DNA of 31,301 nucleotides from the NCBI GenBank assembly GCA_027296925.1, contig JAPUIP010000871.1:1-31301 (forward strand). The letters are read 5' to 3'. Under the pieces are notes generated by a model. It was given only the letters and a program-made list of their open reading frames with translations. It was not told where the DNA came from and ran no database searches. Numbering within the stretch: position 1 is the stretch's first letter; the number at the start of each line of letters is the position of its first letter. The translations under genes and the position numbers were made by a program. This stretch comes from Candidatus Poribacteria bacterium. Its GTDB lineage: Bacteria; Poribacteria; WGA-4E; PCPOR2b. This document shows positions 21,949-29,348 of the stretch, piece after piece.

Positions 21949-23448
21949 TTAGAAAGTGCTCTCTCGCGTGGTCAATGGACACCACCGGGCGGTCATCAGG
22001 AAACTGAACAGCGCGTCTTTGGCTTCAGGTGTGCCGATCCGTTGAAGCGCCTCCATCGCATAGCCACGCACATACCGGTTCTCATCTTTTAATGCGTTTT
22101 TCAAAGCTGGTATGGCGTCCTGTGCTTCCGCTCCAATTCTCGCCAAAGACAGAACCGCCGAGAAGCGGACTTGACCATCCGTATCCCGCAATGCCCTTAC
22201 CAAAGCCGGCACAATTTCCTGCGCCGGGCGTCCAATGAGCCCTAACGCTTCAGCCGCGTTCAAACGCACGCTCTCCGACGTATCCCCCAGTACTTTCGTC
22301 AATGCCGGTACAGCATCTTGAGCCGACGGCCCGATCTCGCCCAGTGCACAAGCCGCACCACGACGAACCGCCTCGGACTCATGCGATAAGGCTGCTATCA
22401 ATGCCGGTATCGCCGGTGCACCAACCGCACTGAGTGCGTACACGGCATTGCCGCAAGCTAACTCGGACTCACTATTTGATGCTGCTATCAACGCCGGCAC
22501 CGCCGGTGCGCCAAGCTCACCTAACGCATAGGCGGCATTGAGACCCACCGGCTCTGATGCGTTGCCGAGCGCATCTGTCAACGCTGGCATCGCCTCCTGC
22601 GCGGATTCACCGATCAGCCCCAGTTCATCGGCGGCATTGAGGCGAGCCGGCTGGTTCCCATCACGCAAAGCATCTATCAATCGAGACACGCTGCCATTTG
22701 CGGAGGAACTGGCACCGCTGCCTGCGGCGGTTCCATTTCCAGACAACCAATTCCAGATATGTCGCCACATCACCTGGTGTTTGTTCGCCGGTGCGCCGTT
22801 CTCAATAGGCGTCCAGACCTCCCGCTGATTGTTCCAGGTGGGATGCGGATATTCCGCCATTCGCGTGAATTGAAACTTCAGCATGTAACGATTCTTGTCC
22901 GTCCGATTTGCCGTCGCTTTGTGCCACAGATCATAATGAATAATCGTCACCGTTCCGGCTTCGCCTAACACCGGCAGCTCAACCTCGGTGTCGTCATTGG
23001 TACGTGTGGTATAGTATTGTGTTCCCGGCATAATCGCCGATGGACCGATTTCTGGCGAAACATCTTGCGGATAGTAGAACGCCATCGCCCACCGAGGCCG
23101 ATGGTGTCTGACCTGACGATAGCCCCAGTAACTGTCCTTATGCCAGCGTTGGGCTTCGCTCCCTGGACGATTGTGGTGGCAGTGACGATGTGGGTGCATG
23201 ATGTAATCCGGGCCAAGCACGCTGGTCAAGGCGCCACGAACAACCGGCTGATCGAACACCTCCTGCATTTCAGGAATCCTGGGAAGAATATTGTTTCCGA
23301 CATTGCCCTCCTTTTCCATCACCGCTTCAATCTTCTGGTAGATCGCTTCATGGAAAGTGGCGGGAAAGTCGGTTTTGAGGGTGACATATCCATTGGCGAT
23401 GAAATGCCTCACCTGTTCGTCATTGAAAAGATATGCATTATCAACCAT
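21949..23448 (-). CDS. Phytanoyl-CoA dioxygenase (PhyH) fused to HEAT repeats
   Basis: A 499-residue fusion. Residues 1-230 are a PhyH-type Fe(II)/2-oxoglutarate dioxygenase with the iron triad His103-x-Asp105 (RWHKDSYWG) and His176 (HYDLWHKAT), and Arg187 for 2-oxoglutarate. After a Gly/Ser/Ala linker (GTAAGSGASSSANGS, about 239-253) come seven HEAT-like repeats of about 31 residues (about 255-485), each of the form PALxxAL...VRxxAAxALGxIG. PhyH enzymes hydroxylate diverse small molecules; HEAT arrays bind proteins. Such proteins are abundant in some uncultured phyla. AAGGAG lies about ten bases before the ATG. It is downstream of the PLP-fold enzyme on the same strand. The substrate is unknown. 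Confidence 0.9.
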   Translation of the reverse strand: MVDNAYLFNDEQVRHFIANGYVTLKTDFPATFHEAIYQKIEAVMEKEGNVGNNILPRIPEMQEVFDQPVVRGALTSVLGPDYIMHPHRHCHHNRPGSEAQRWHKDSYWGYRQVRHHRPRWAMAFYYPQDVSPEIGPSAIMPGTQYYTTRTNDDTEVELPVLGEAGTVTIIHYDLWHKATANRTDKNRYMLKFQFTRMAEYPHPTWNNQREVWTPIENGAPANKHQVMWRHIWNWLSGNGTAAGSGASSSANGSVSRLIDALRDGNQPARLNAADELGLIGESAQEAMPALTDALGNASEPVGLNAAYALGELGAPAVPALIAASNSESELACGNAVYALSAVGAPAIPALIAALSHESEAVRRGAACALGEIGPSAQDAVPALTKVLGDTSESVRLNAAEALGLIGRPAQEIVPALVRALRDTDGQVRFSAVLSLARIGAEAQDAIPALKNALKDENRYVRGYAMEALQRIGTPEAKDALFSFLMTARWCPLTTRESTF

Positions 23449-23542
23449 GTTTCATGTGCTCCTTCTGATAATTGAGTGATGCGCGATTCGATTATTGATT
23501 GCTCTTCTTGATCCGGTTTTGCCTGTGGCGGATGAACCTCAA

Positions 23543-24679
23543 CTAACGCACCTTTCCGCGCGCAACGATTTCCCACTGATCGACAACCTGCTCATCGCTC
23601 ACGACTGTGTAGGCGTCAGCCAAATTTGCAGCGACGCAGGAGTGGTTGGGCACGATTCGAAGCTTAGAGCCCATCGGCAAATCAAAGTGGCGACGTGCGA
23701 CGAATCCGTGTTCTTCTGAGAGCTTAACGACAACCATTTCCGAGTCCTTTTCCTGAAACCGATCTGCCGGATAAACGAGCCCGTATCCTTCGACTCCCGC
23801 AATGCCATGCGCCCCGAGATCAGAACTCAGCGTTTTGGAGCCCGTATCAATAATGAAGTAATCTGAGTTTGCGCTGACCACCGTTGCGAATACCGTAAGC
23901 GCAATTTGATTGGGCTCAATGAGATTAAAGCGCAGCGGCGTTCGATCCATAAAGACGTAGTTCCCCGGTCGGATCTCCGTGATGCCGTCAAAGCTGTCAC
24001 TCGCCAGAACAGTCGGGGTCGATCCAACAGAAACCTCCGAGATTTCGAGCCCGGCGCTTTGAAGTTGCCCGCGAACACGAGCCAGGATGCTGCATTCATC
24101 CTGAGCGATTTTTCGGACATCCTCGGAAGTCTGCGCGCCGTAAGCATGCCCTGCATGTGATAAGAGGCCTAGCAGATTCAAAGCGGACTCCCCATCCACC
24201 GCTTTGGCAAGTTTGATCAGAAGCGGATCGCCCTCTTTGACACCGCAACGGTGCAGCCCCACATCGATCTTCAAAAATATATCGATCTGCGCGCCGTGCC
24301 TTCTAGCGGTGCGGGAAATCGCCTCCACCCCCGCAAGACTATCGACAATCAGTCGAAGGTCAACGTTTCGAGACCGACTTACCTCGATGAGGCGATCCAA
24401 CTTTGCGTCAACAACCAAAGGATAAGCGATGGTAACGGATCTTGCTCCATTGTTGATAAACGTCAGTGCCTCATCCGTTTTTGAAGCCGTAATTCCCACT
24501 GCGCCGGCGTCCATCTGGAGCCGAAGAATTTCAAGGCACTTGTGAGTTTTGATGTGCGGGCGAACATTTACACCTTGCGCGCTCGCAAGTTCCTGAATGA
24601 GTCGAATGTTGTTCCGTAACCTTGCATCGTCCAGTAACACGGCAGGTGTCTCAATTGACGAAAGAGATTTGTCTATCAC
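23543..24679 (-). CDS. D-threonine aldolase / D-serine dehydratase-like PLP enzyme
   Basis: A 378-residue fold-type III PLP enzyme with an alanine-racemase-like barrel and a C-terminal metal-binding domain. The Schiff-base lysine is Lys44 in RPHIKTHK. Near the C-terminus, His346-x-Cys348 (VPNHSCVAANL) matches the zinc site of eukaryotic D-serine dehydratase, whereas the characterised bacterial D-threonine aldolase uses His-x-Asp, as far as recalled. The reaction is thus either retro-aldol cleavage of D-3-hydroxy amino acids or D-serine dehydration. The start is GTG (24679), with TAGGAG ten bases upstream. It lies 94 bases upstream of the PhyH-HEAT gene and may share its transcript. Confidence 0.87.
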   Translation of the reverse strand: MIDKSLSSIETPAVLLDDARLRNNIRLIQELASAQGVNVRPHIKTHKCLEILRLQMDAGAVGITASKTDEALTFINNGARSVTIAYPLVVDAKLDRLIEVSRSRNVDLRLIVDSLAGVEAISRTARRHGAQIDIFLKIDVGLHRCGVKEGDPLLIKLAKAVDGESALNLLGLLSHAGHAYGAQTSEDVRKIAQDECSILARVRGQLQSAGLEISEVSVGSTPTVLASDSFDGITEIRPGNYVFMDRTPLRFNLIEPNQIALTVFATVVSANSDYFIIDTGSKTLSSDLGAHGIAGVEGYGLVYPADRFQEKDSEMVVVKLSEEHGFVARRHFDLPMGSKLRIVPNHSCVAANLADAYTVVSDEQVVDQWEIVARGKVR

Positions 24680-24871
24680 TATCTGAGGTCTCCTATAAAA
24701 ACAGTGCCATGTATCCTTTCTCGCTAAAGGATGGTCATGCGCACGTCATCTATCTTTCTGTTATCATTCTGATTTGTATCCTATCTCTACTGGGTTTTAA
24801 CCACAGACATCTTATCAGAAGTTGGGGATTCGGGCAATAAGAAAATCGCTGAAACGTGGAAACAACCCCGC
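24680..24871. other. Intergenic gap upstream of the PLP enzyme
   Basis: This 192-bp stretch separates two minus-strand genes. On the minus strand TTGCCC (24837-24832) and TAAGAT (24814-24809), 17 bases apart, form a weak candidate promoter for the PLP enzyme. A 43-codon plus-strand frame from ATG 24709 encodes one hydrophobic helix but has no ribosome binding site and is not called. Confidence 0.35.
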
Positions 24872-26269
24872 TCAATCTGCGAGAGAATGTCTCTTGAAAA
24901 CGAAGGCGCCCAATTCGTAGCTCAGCACGCGGCCGTCCGAGTCGAACTCAAAGACAGCTATTTCGCCGGACGCTCGGCCGCCGCGGACGAGCCATTCGTT
25001 ATCCTTGTGAGTCGGCTCTAGCTCCGACGGGGCGTGCAGTGAGTACGCAGATCCAGCGTGACCCCTAAGGCATAGCTTGCCACCGCGATATTCGATGTTC
25101 ACATGAATACCGGGTTCGGCACAGTAGTGGCCAAGAAAACGCTGCAGTTCGTCTGGCGTTGACTCAAGCTTCGGTGGAGAAGGTAAGGGCGTCGCAGCCT
25201 CGTCCGCCGCCAGCACCATCTCAAGCACTTCTTGCGCAAGCTCAAGGCCCCCGTGCGGTGGCCACATGTTGATGAGAACGACCGCTCCGGTTTTGCTTGG
25301 AACGTTGAACCACACCTGCGTCCCAAAGCCGTGAATTCCACCGCCATGATTGTGGTAAACATGATCGCCGACGCGCGTTGCTCGCCAGCCCAGACACTGC
25401 CCAGCCGACCAGTCGGACTCGACATACTGAGGACGTTGGATTTCTGCGAGCGTTCGGCCATTCAACACCTGTGCATCGTGGCGAGCCCCACCATCGGTTC
25501 GGAACTGGAACGACACCCATCTGGCGAGGTCCTTGACGGTTGAGTGCAGTTGGCCGGCGGCTGAGAGACCGTTCAGGTGCGCGTAGGGCGCTCGCTCAGG
25601 GCGATCCTGGTAGGGCGTTGGGTTGTAGCCGACGAAAAAGTGGGGGCGCAGTTCGTCTGTGAGATCGAAGACCGTGGACAGAAGGCCAAGCGGCTCAATA
25701 ATATTGGCGTGTATATACTCGGTACATGGCGTGCCCGTGACGCGATACACCACTTCGCCAAGCAGCGCAAATGCAAGGTTTGAGTACTTGAAAGCCAAAT
25801 CCTGCGGAATGACAATCTCCGTTTCCGGCAGCTTATCAAGTACCTCCTCACGGGTTGGGAAGTTGAGCGCCGCCCAACCATGCGTCGGCGATTCGGTAAC
25901 CAGTCCGGAGCGATGGGTCAGGAGTCGTCGGATGGTGACGCCTTCAACGGTATCGTGGCGGGCATGGGCCGAAGCAAACTCGGGGATGTGCCGCACAAGC
26001 GGGTCTTCCAGGGCGAGCAGCCCCTCATCTCGCAACTGCATGATGGCGGTGGTCGTGAACGTCTTGGTAACCGAGGCAACCCGCGCGATGGTATTCGAAT
26101 CCGGCTTGCGGCCGGAGTCAAGGTCTGCAAAGCCGAACCCACCAAACCAAGCGAGTTCTTGGTCGCGGATGACCCCCAGTGCCACGCCGGGGAGGCGGTA
26201 TTTGGCGATTTTGGTTTCCACTAGATGTTCGATCTCTGGCATCAGAGCTTCAAGGACATGATCTGCCAT
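24872..26269 (-). CDS. Serine hydrolase, beta-lactamase/PBP class C family
   Basis: A 465-residue serine hydrolase. The active-site motif is Ser66-Val-Thr-Lys69 (ARVASVTKTF), followed by the tyrosine motif FKYSNLAFALLGEVV (YSN) and a third motif NHGGGIHGFG in place of KTG. The last 100 residues form a separate beta domain (ELQRFLGHYCAEPGIHVNIE onward). The family includes esterases, D-aminopeptidases and peptidoglycan enzymes as well as true beta-lactamases; nothing here indicates antibiotic resistance. No signal peptide is seen, suggesting a cytoplasmic enzyme. GGAGG five bases upstream confirms the start. It lies 77 bases after the prepilin peptidase gene on the same strand. Confidence 0.9.
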   Translation of the reverse strand: MADHVLEALMPEIEHLVETKIAKYRLPGVALGVIRDQELAWFGGFGFADLDSGRKPDSNTIARVASVTKTFTTTAIMQLRDEGLLALEDPLVRHIPEFASAHARHDTVEGVTIRRLLTHRSGLVTESPTHGWAALNFPTREEVLDKLPETEIVIPQDLAFKYSNLAFALLGEVVYRVTGTPCTEYIHANIIEPLGLLSTVFDLTDELRPHFFVGYNPTPYQDRPERAPYAHLNGLSAAGQLHSTVKDLARWVSFQFRTDGGARHDAQVLNGRTLAEIQRPQYVESDWSAGQCLGWRATRVGDHVYHNHGGGIHGFGTQVWFNVPSKTGAVVLINMWPPHGGLELAQEVLEMVLAADEAATPLPSPPKLESTPDELQRFLGHYCAEPGIHVNIEYRGGKLCLRGHAGSAYSLHAPSELEPTHKDNEWLVRGGRASGEIAVFEFDSDGRVLSYELGAFVFKRHSLAD

Positions 26270-26346
26270 TGGCTACCTCCTGAGAACAGGGTTATGGTGG
26301 TGTGTCTAAAACCGATTTAAGATGGGAAAATCTATCCTATTGTCCT

Positions 26347-27147
26347 TCATTGCAGGCCAATAAGTTTCAGATACCACTCCCAGACGGCGTTCCCCCAAAG
26401 CAGATCCAGCAGGGCGCCAATCACGAGAAAGGGACCGTAAGGGATCGCGCTCTGTGGGCCTTCCTTCGCACCCAAAATAATGAGCAACACGCCAGCAAGT
26501 GAACCGATAAAAGCGGACGCAATGAGCACGATCAACAAATGTGGCCATGCACCGAGAAACAGTCCGATGAGCATCATCAACTTGATGTCTCCCGCGCCCA
26601 TCGCTTGTTTACGAAAGAGAAAGCTGCCTACCGTGGCAAGCAATGCCAGTGCTGCACCGCCGGCTATCGCACCGATCAGGCACTCAATCATGTAATACAG
26701 ATCATGGTCCGTCAGCGAAATGAGAACGGTTACCGCAGACCCAGTAATCAGCCCAAAAAGGATAATGGCGTTGGGAATGATGTACCATTTCGCGTCGATC
26801 CATGCAATCGGTACAAGCAAGGTGACAAACAGGCAGGCGTGCAAAAGCTCAAACGTCAGACCGAATCGATAGAATAGAAGCAAAAATAAGCCGCCGGTCA
26901 TCAATTCAACCAGCGGATAGACGATCGAGATCTGTGCGCCGCAATGCCTGCAGCGACCCCTGAGGATGAGATAGCTCAGGACGGGGATGTTATCGTAAGC
27001 CCGGATGCGCGTCCGGCACTCAGGGCAAAACGATATACCGGGAAAATGAACGGAAAGCCCGTCACGTGGGATGCGATAGATACATACGTTCAGAAAGCTA
27101 CCGATTATCAAGCCGAGTATGAAAATCAGAATGGGGATAGCTACCAC
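26347..27147 (-). CDS. pilD: Prepilin peptidase (type IV leader peptidase)
   Basis: A 266-residue polytopic membrane aspartyl protease that cleaves and N-methylates prepilins and pseudopilins. N-terminal GSFLNVCIYRIP is followed by two zinc-binding Cys pairs, Cys41-x-x-Cys44 (FCPECRTR) and Cys66-x-x-Cys69 (GRCRHCGAQI), which mark the methyltransferase domain. The catalytic aspartates are Asp118 (AWIDAKWYIIPN) and Asp187 (MGAGDIKLM). About seven or eight membrane helices are visible. The start is GTG and overlaps the end of the pseudopilin gene by seven bases, so the enzyme is coupled to a likely substrate. Confidence 0.94.
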   Translation of the reverse strand: MVAIPILIFILGLIIGSFLNVCIYRIPRDGLSVHFPGISFCPECRTRIRAYDNIPVLSYLILRGRCRHCGAQISIVYPLVELMTGGLFLLLFYRFGLTFELLHACLFVTLLVPIAWIDAKWYIIPNAIILFGLITGSAVTVLISLTDHDLYYMIECLIGAIAGGAALALLATVGSFLFRKQAMGAGDIKLMMLIGLFLGAWPHLLIVLIASAFIGSLAGVLLIILGAKEGPQSAIPYGPFLVIGALLDLLWGNAVWEWYLKLIGLQ

Positions 27148-27551
27148 CAGTATTTGAGTCCTTCTTCGCCTTCGAGGTAAACGCGGCTGATTTCAGCAAT
27201 GCCGCCGAGTTGATATTTCGCGGGCACGCGAGGATGGTTTGGTGGAATACAAACTTTGTAGGAATGCTGAAGAATTTGATAACTCCCACCCCAGGGATTC
27301 TCAGGGACAGACTCAAGGTAGTTTCCTTTCCACCCGTCCAACCCCGGGTTGGTGATGAGATCTGTTAACTCTTGAGGATATTCGCCGGTGTGTTTGAAAT
27401 ACTTCCGAATTGCTGTTGCGATCAGGTCTACGTCGCTGTCGGCTTGAAGGACTTTCCGGTATTCCAACCACGGGGGGAGAGTGAGTGCAATGATGACGAC
27501 AGCCAGCACGATTAAGATGAGCAGTTGAATGCGCGTCATTCCAGGGGACAT
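27141..27551 (-). CDS. GspG-like type II secretion pseudopilin, atypical
   Basis: A 136-residue protein with the pseudopilin layout: a very short leader (MSPG), a hydrophobic helix (about 8-26, LLILIVLAVVIIALTLP), then a soluble domain with VDLIATAIRKYFKHTGEYP, the disc-like GspG core (YFxxTGxYP), and a C-terminal GSYQILQHSYKV region. The usual cleavage motif GFTLxE is degraded to GMTRIQ, so Glu5 of the mature protein is absent. It overlaps prepilin peptidase by seven bases. There is no clear ribosome binding site, and an ATG at 27539 is an alternative start. Other type II secretion genes are not in the window. Confidence 0.75.
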   Translation of the reverse strand: MSPGMTRIQLLILIVLAVVIIALTLPPWLEYRKVLQADSDVDLIATAIRKYFKHTGEYPQELTDLITNPGLDGWKGNYLESVPENPWGGSYQILQHSYKVCIPPNHPRVPAKYQLGGIAEISRVYLEGEEGLKYWW

Positions 27552-27600
27552 CGTTCAATAATGAAAATGGTTGTACCTGCAAAAATGATCGAAGGAACGA

Positions 27601-28983
27601 TTACGAATCATCGGGACGCTTGATATTGTACTTGGCAAGTTTTTTATAGAAATTGCTCCTTTCAATCTTCAACTGTTCGGCGGTTCGCTTGATGTTCCAA
27701 TCATTCGCCTCAAGCGCTTCCCGGATGAGATTCGCTTCAGCTTCATCAACCATTTCAGCCAAGGGTGTGCCGGTCGAATACCGGTTTTCTTGAGCAGCAG
27801 CGGTGGGCTGGGAGGACCTGTGTGAAAGGGGCAGGATATTCGCGACGTCGTCCGCCAGAATGACATCTTGATCGACCATGATGAGCAGCCGTCCCACGAT
27901 ATTTTTTAACTCGCGGATGTTGCCGGGCCAGTTGTATGATTGCAGCACACGAATCGCTGATGGGTCGATGACCTTTGGCGGGCGCGCACTGTCCCTATAA
28001 AATTGTTCGACGAAATGCTTGACTAACACGGGCAGATCACCGATGTGCTCGCGGAGAGGCGGAACCGCAATGGGCACGACATTCAAGCGATAGTAGAGAT
28101 CTTGCCGAAACGTCCCGTTTTCGATTTCCTGCTCAAGACTCTTATTCGTCGCAGCAATGATTCGGACATCCACATGCAACGTCTGACTGCCGCCAAGCCG
28201 CTCCAATTCGCCGTATTCCAAAACGCGGAGCACTTTCGCCTGCGCTTTCAGACTCATATCACCGATTTCATCGAGAAACAGCGTGCTCCCATCCGCGAGT
28301 TCAAATTTTCCCCGTCTTTGCGTCGCGGCACCTGTGAATGCGCCACGCTCATGTCCAAACAATTCGCTTTCAATCAGTTCATCCGGCAGCGCCGCGCAAT
28401 TGAGATTAATGAACGGCTTACGGCCGCGCTGGCTCTGTTGGTGGATGGCGTTGGCGACCAACTCTTTGCCGGTGCCGTTTTCGCCGGCGATCAAGACGCT
28501 CAGATCGCTCGATGCGACCTGACGGATCTGTGAGTGGAGTCGCTGGATGGGAACGCTCTCTCCGATCATTTCATCTCTCGCGCGAATCTGATCTCTCAAC
28601 GCCTCGTTCTCTTTTGACAGACGTGAAAGCTCGAGATACGGTTCAATCGCAGCCACAATCTCATCAATGCCAACCGGTTTGATCAGGTAGCGTTTTGCAC
28701 CCAACTCCATCGTTTTGACCGCCGTTTCAATCTCCTTCTGTGCGGACATCATTACGACATTCAGATCCGGTTGCATCTGTCTGAGTCGGGGCAACGTCTC
28801 AACGCCATCCATGCCGGGCATGAGAATGTCCAACAGCACCAGATCTACCGGTTTTGATGCACAGATCTGCAATGCTTCCTCGCCACTCGAAGCTGTCAAG
28901 GTGTCATAGCCTTCGAGCTTCAGTCCCTGAGCGAGCATTCTCAACGTGTTTTTTTCGTCATCAACAATCAAAATGGTTGGCAT
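27601..28983 (-). CDS. NtrC-family sigma-54-dependent response regulator
   Basis: A 460-residue transcription activator. The receiver (1-120) has the phosphoacceptor Asp52 (VLLDILMPGMDG). The AAA+ domain (about 140-375) has Walker A GENGTGKE, the sigma-54 contact motif GAFTGA (FGHERGAFTGA), Walker B STLFLDEIGDM and an arginine-finger region. The C-terminal Fis-type helix-turn-helix ends ERSNFYKKLAKYNI. It activates promoters with sigma-54 (RpoN). ATG 28983 (MPTILIVDDE) is preferred over an in-frame TTG two codons earlier. It is on the same strand and downstream of the kinase and XisI genes, so it is the presumed cognate regulator. Confidence 0.93.
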   Translation of the reverse strand: MPTILIVDDEKNTLRMLAQGLKLEGYDTLTASSGEEALQICASKPVDLVLLDILMPGMDGVETLPRLRQMQPDLNVVMMSAQKEIETAVKTMELGAKRYLIKPVGIDEIVAAIEPYLELSRLSKENEALRDQIRARDEMIGESVPIQRLHSQIRQVASSDLSVLIAGENGTGKELVANAIHQQSQRGRKPFINLNCAALPDELIESELFGHERGAFTGAATQRRGKFELADGSTLFLDEIGDMSLKAQAKVLRVLEYGELERLGGSQTLHVDVRIIAATNKSLEQEIENGTFRQDLYYRLNVVPIAVPPLREHIGDLPVLVKHFVEQFYRDSARPPKVIDPSAIRVLQSYNWPGNIRELKNIVGRLLIMVDQDVILADDVANILPLSHRSSQPTAAAQENRYSTGTPLAEMVDEAEANLIREALEANDWNIKRTAEQLKIERSNFYKKLAKYNIKRPDDS

Positions 28984-29015
28984 AATCAATCTGCGTCAGT
29001 TGTCAGAGCATTCCT

Positions 29016-29348
29016 CTAATATCCATATTTCGTTAATTTCCTACTCTGCGGTAACACGAAACCCAGTACAATCTGCTCTCTCGGAATACCTGCTTCAACC
29101 AGTTCTTCTGCAATTTCGATATCGGTTGCATTGTGTTGGAGCCAGACTTTGTCATGTATTATATCAATATGAAAGGTGGTCGAATGAACCCGTCTTTTTC
29201 CGTCCCATCCAATATTCAGAAGTAGGAACTGCTCCCTGTCCTCGTCAAATATGACTTCCGTTTCGATATCGCCGTTCGCCGGTTTAATTTGGGCATAATC
29301 AAGAAGTAGCTGTTTTATGATTGTTTTGTATTCTTTTCGTCTATCCAT
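29016..29348 (-). CDS. xisI: XisI family protein
   Basis: A 110-residue protein matching the XisI family (fdxN element excision controlling factor of Anabaena) in length and pattern: MDRRKEYKTIIKQLLLDYAQ, IFDEDREQFLLLNIGWDGKR, TFHIDIIHDKVWLQHNATD, IAEELVEAGIPREQIVLGF. XisI normally works with XisH, a nuclease-fold partner, in controlling excision of the fdxN element; no XisH is encoded here. The frame is open far upstream, inside the kinase gene, but ATG 29348 has GAGG seven bases before it. The start overlaps the kinase stop by eight bases, and the regulator starts 32 bases after its stop. Its position suggests a role in, or regulation with, the two-component system; this is inference. Confidence 0.88.
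   Translation of the reverse strand: MDRRKEYKTIIKQLLLDYAQIKPANGDIETEVIFDEDREQFLLLNIGWDGKRRVHSTTFHIDIIHDKVWLQHNATDIEIAEELVEAGIPREQIVLGFVLPQSRKLTKYGY

Noticed and set aside
24709..24840. Small plus-strand membrane-peptide ORF between two minus-strand genes
   Set aside because: One hydrophobic helix, but no ribosome binding site or promoter; more likely the upstream region of the minus-strand gene.
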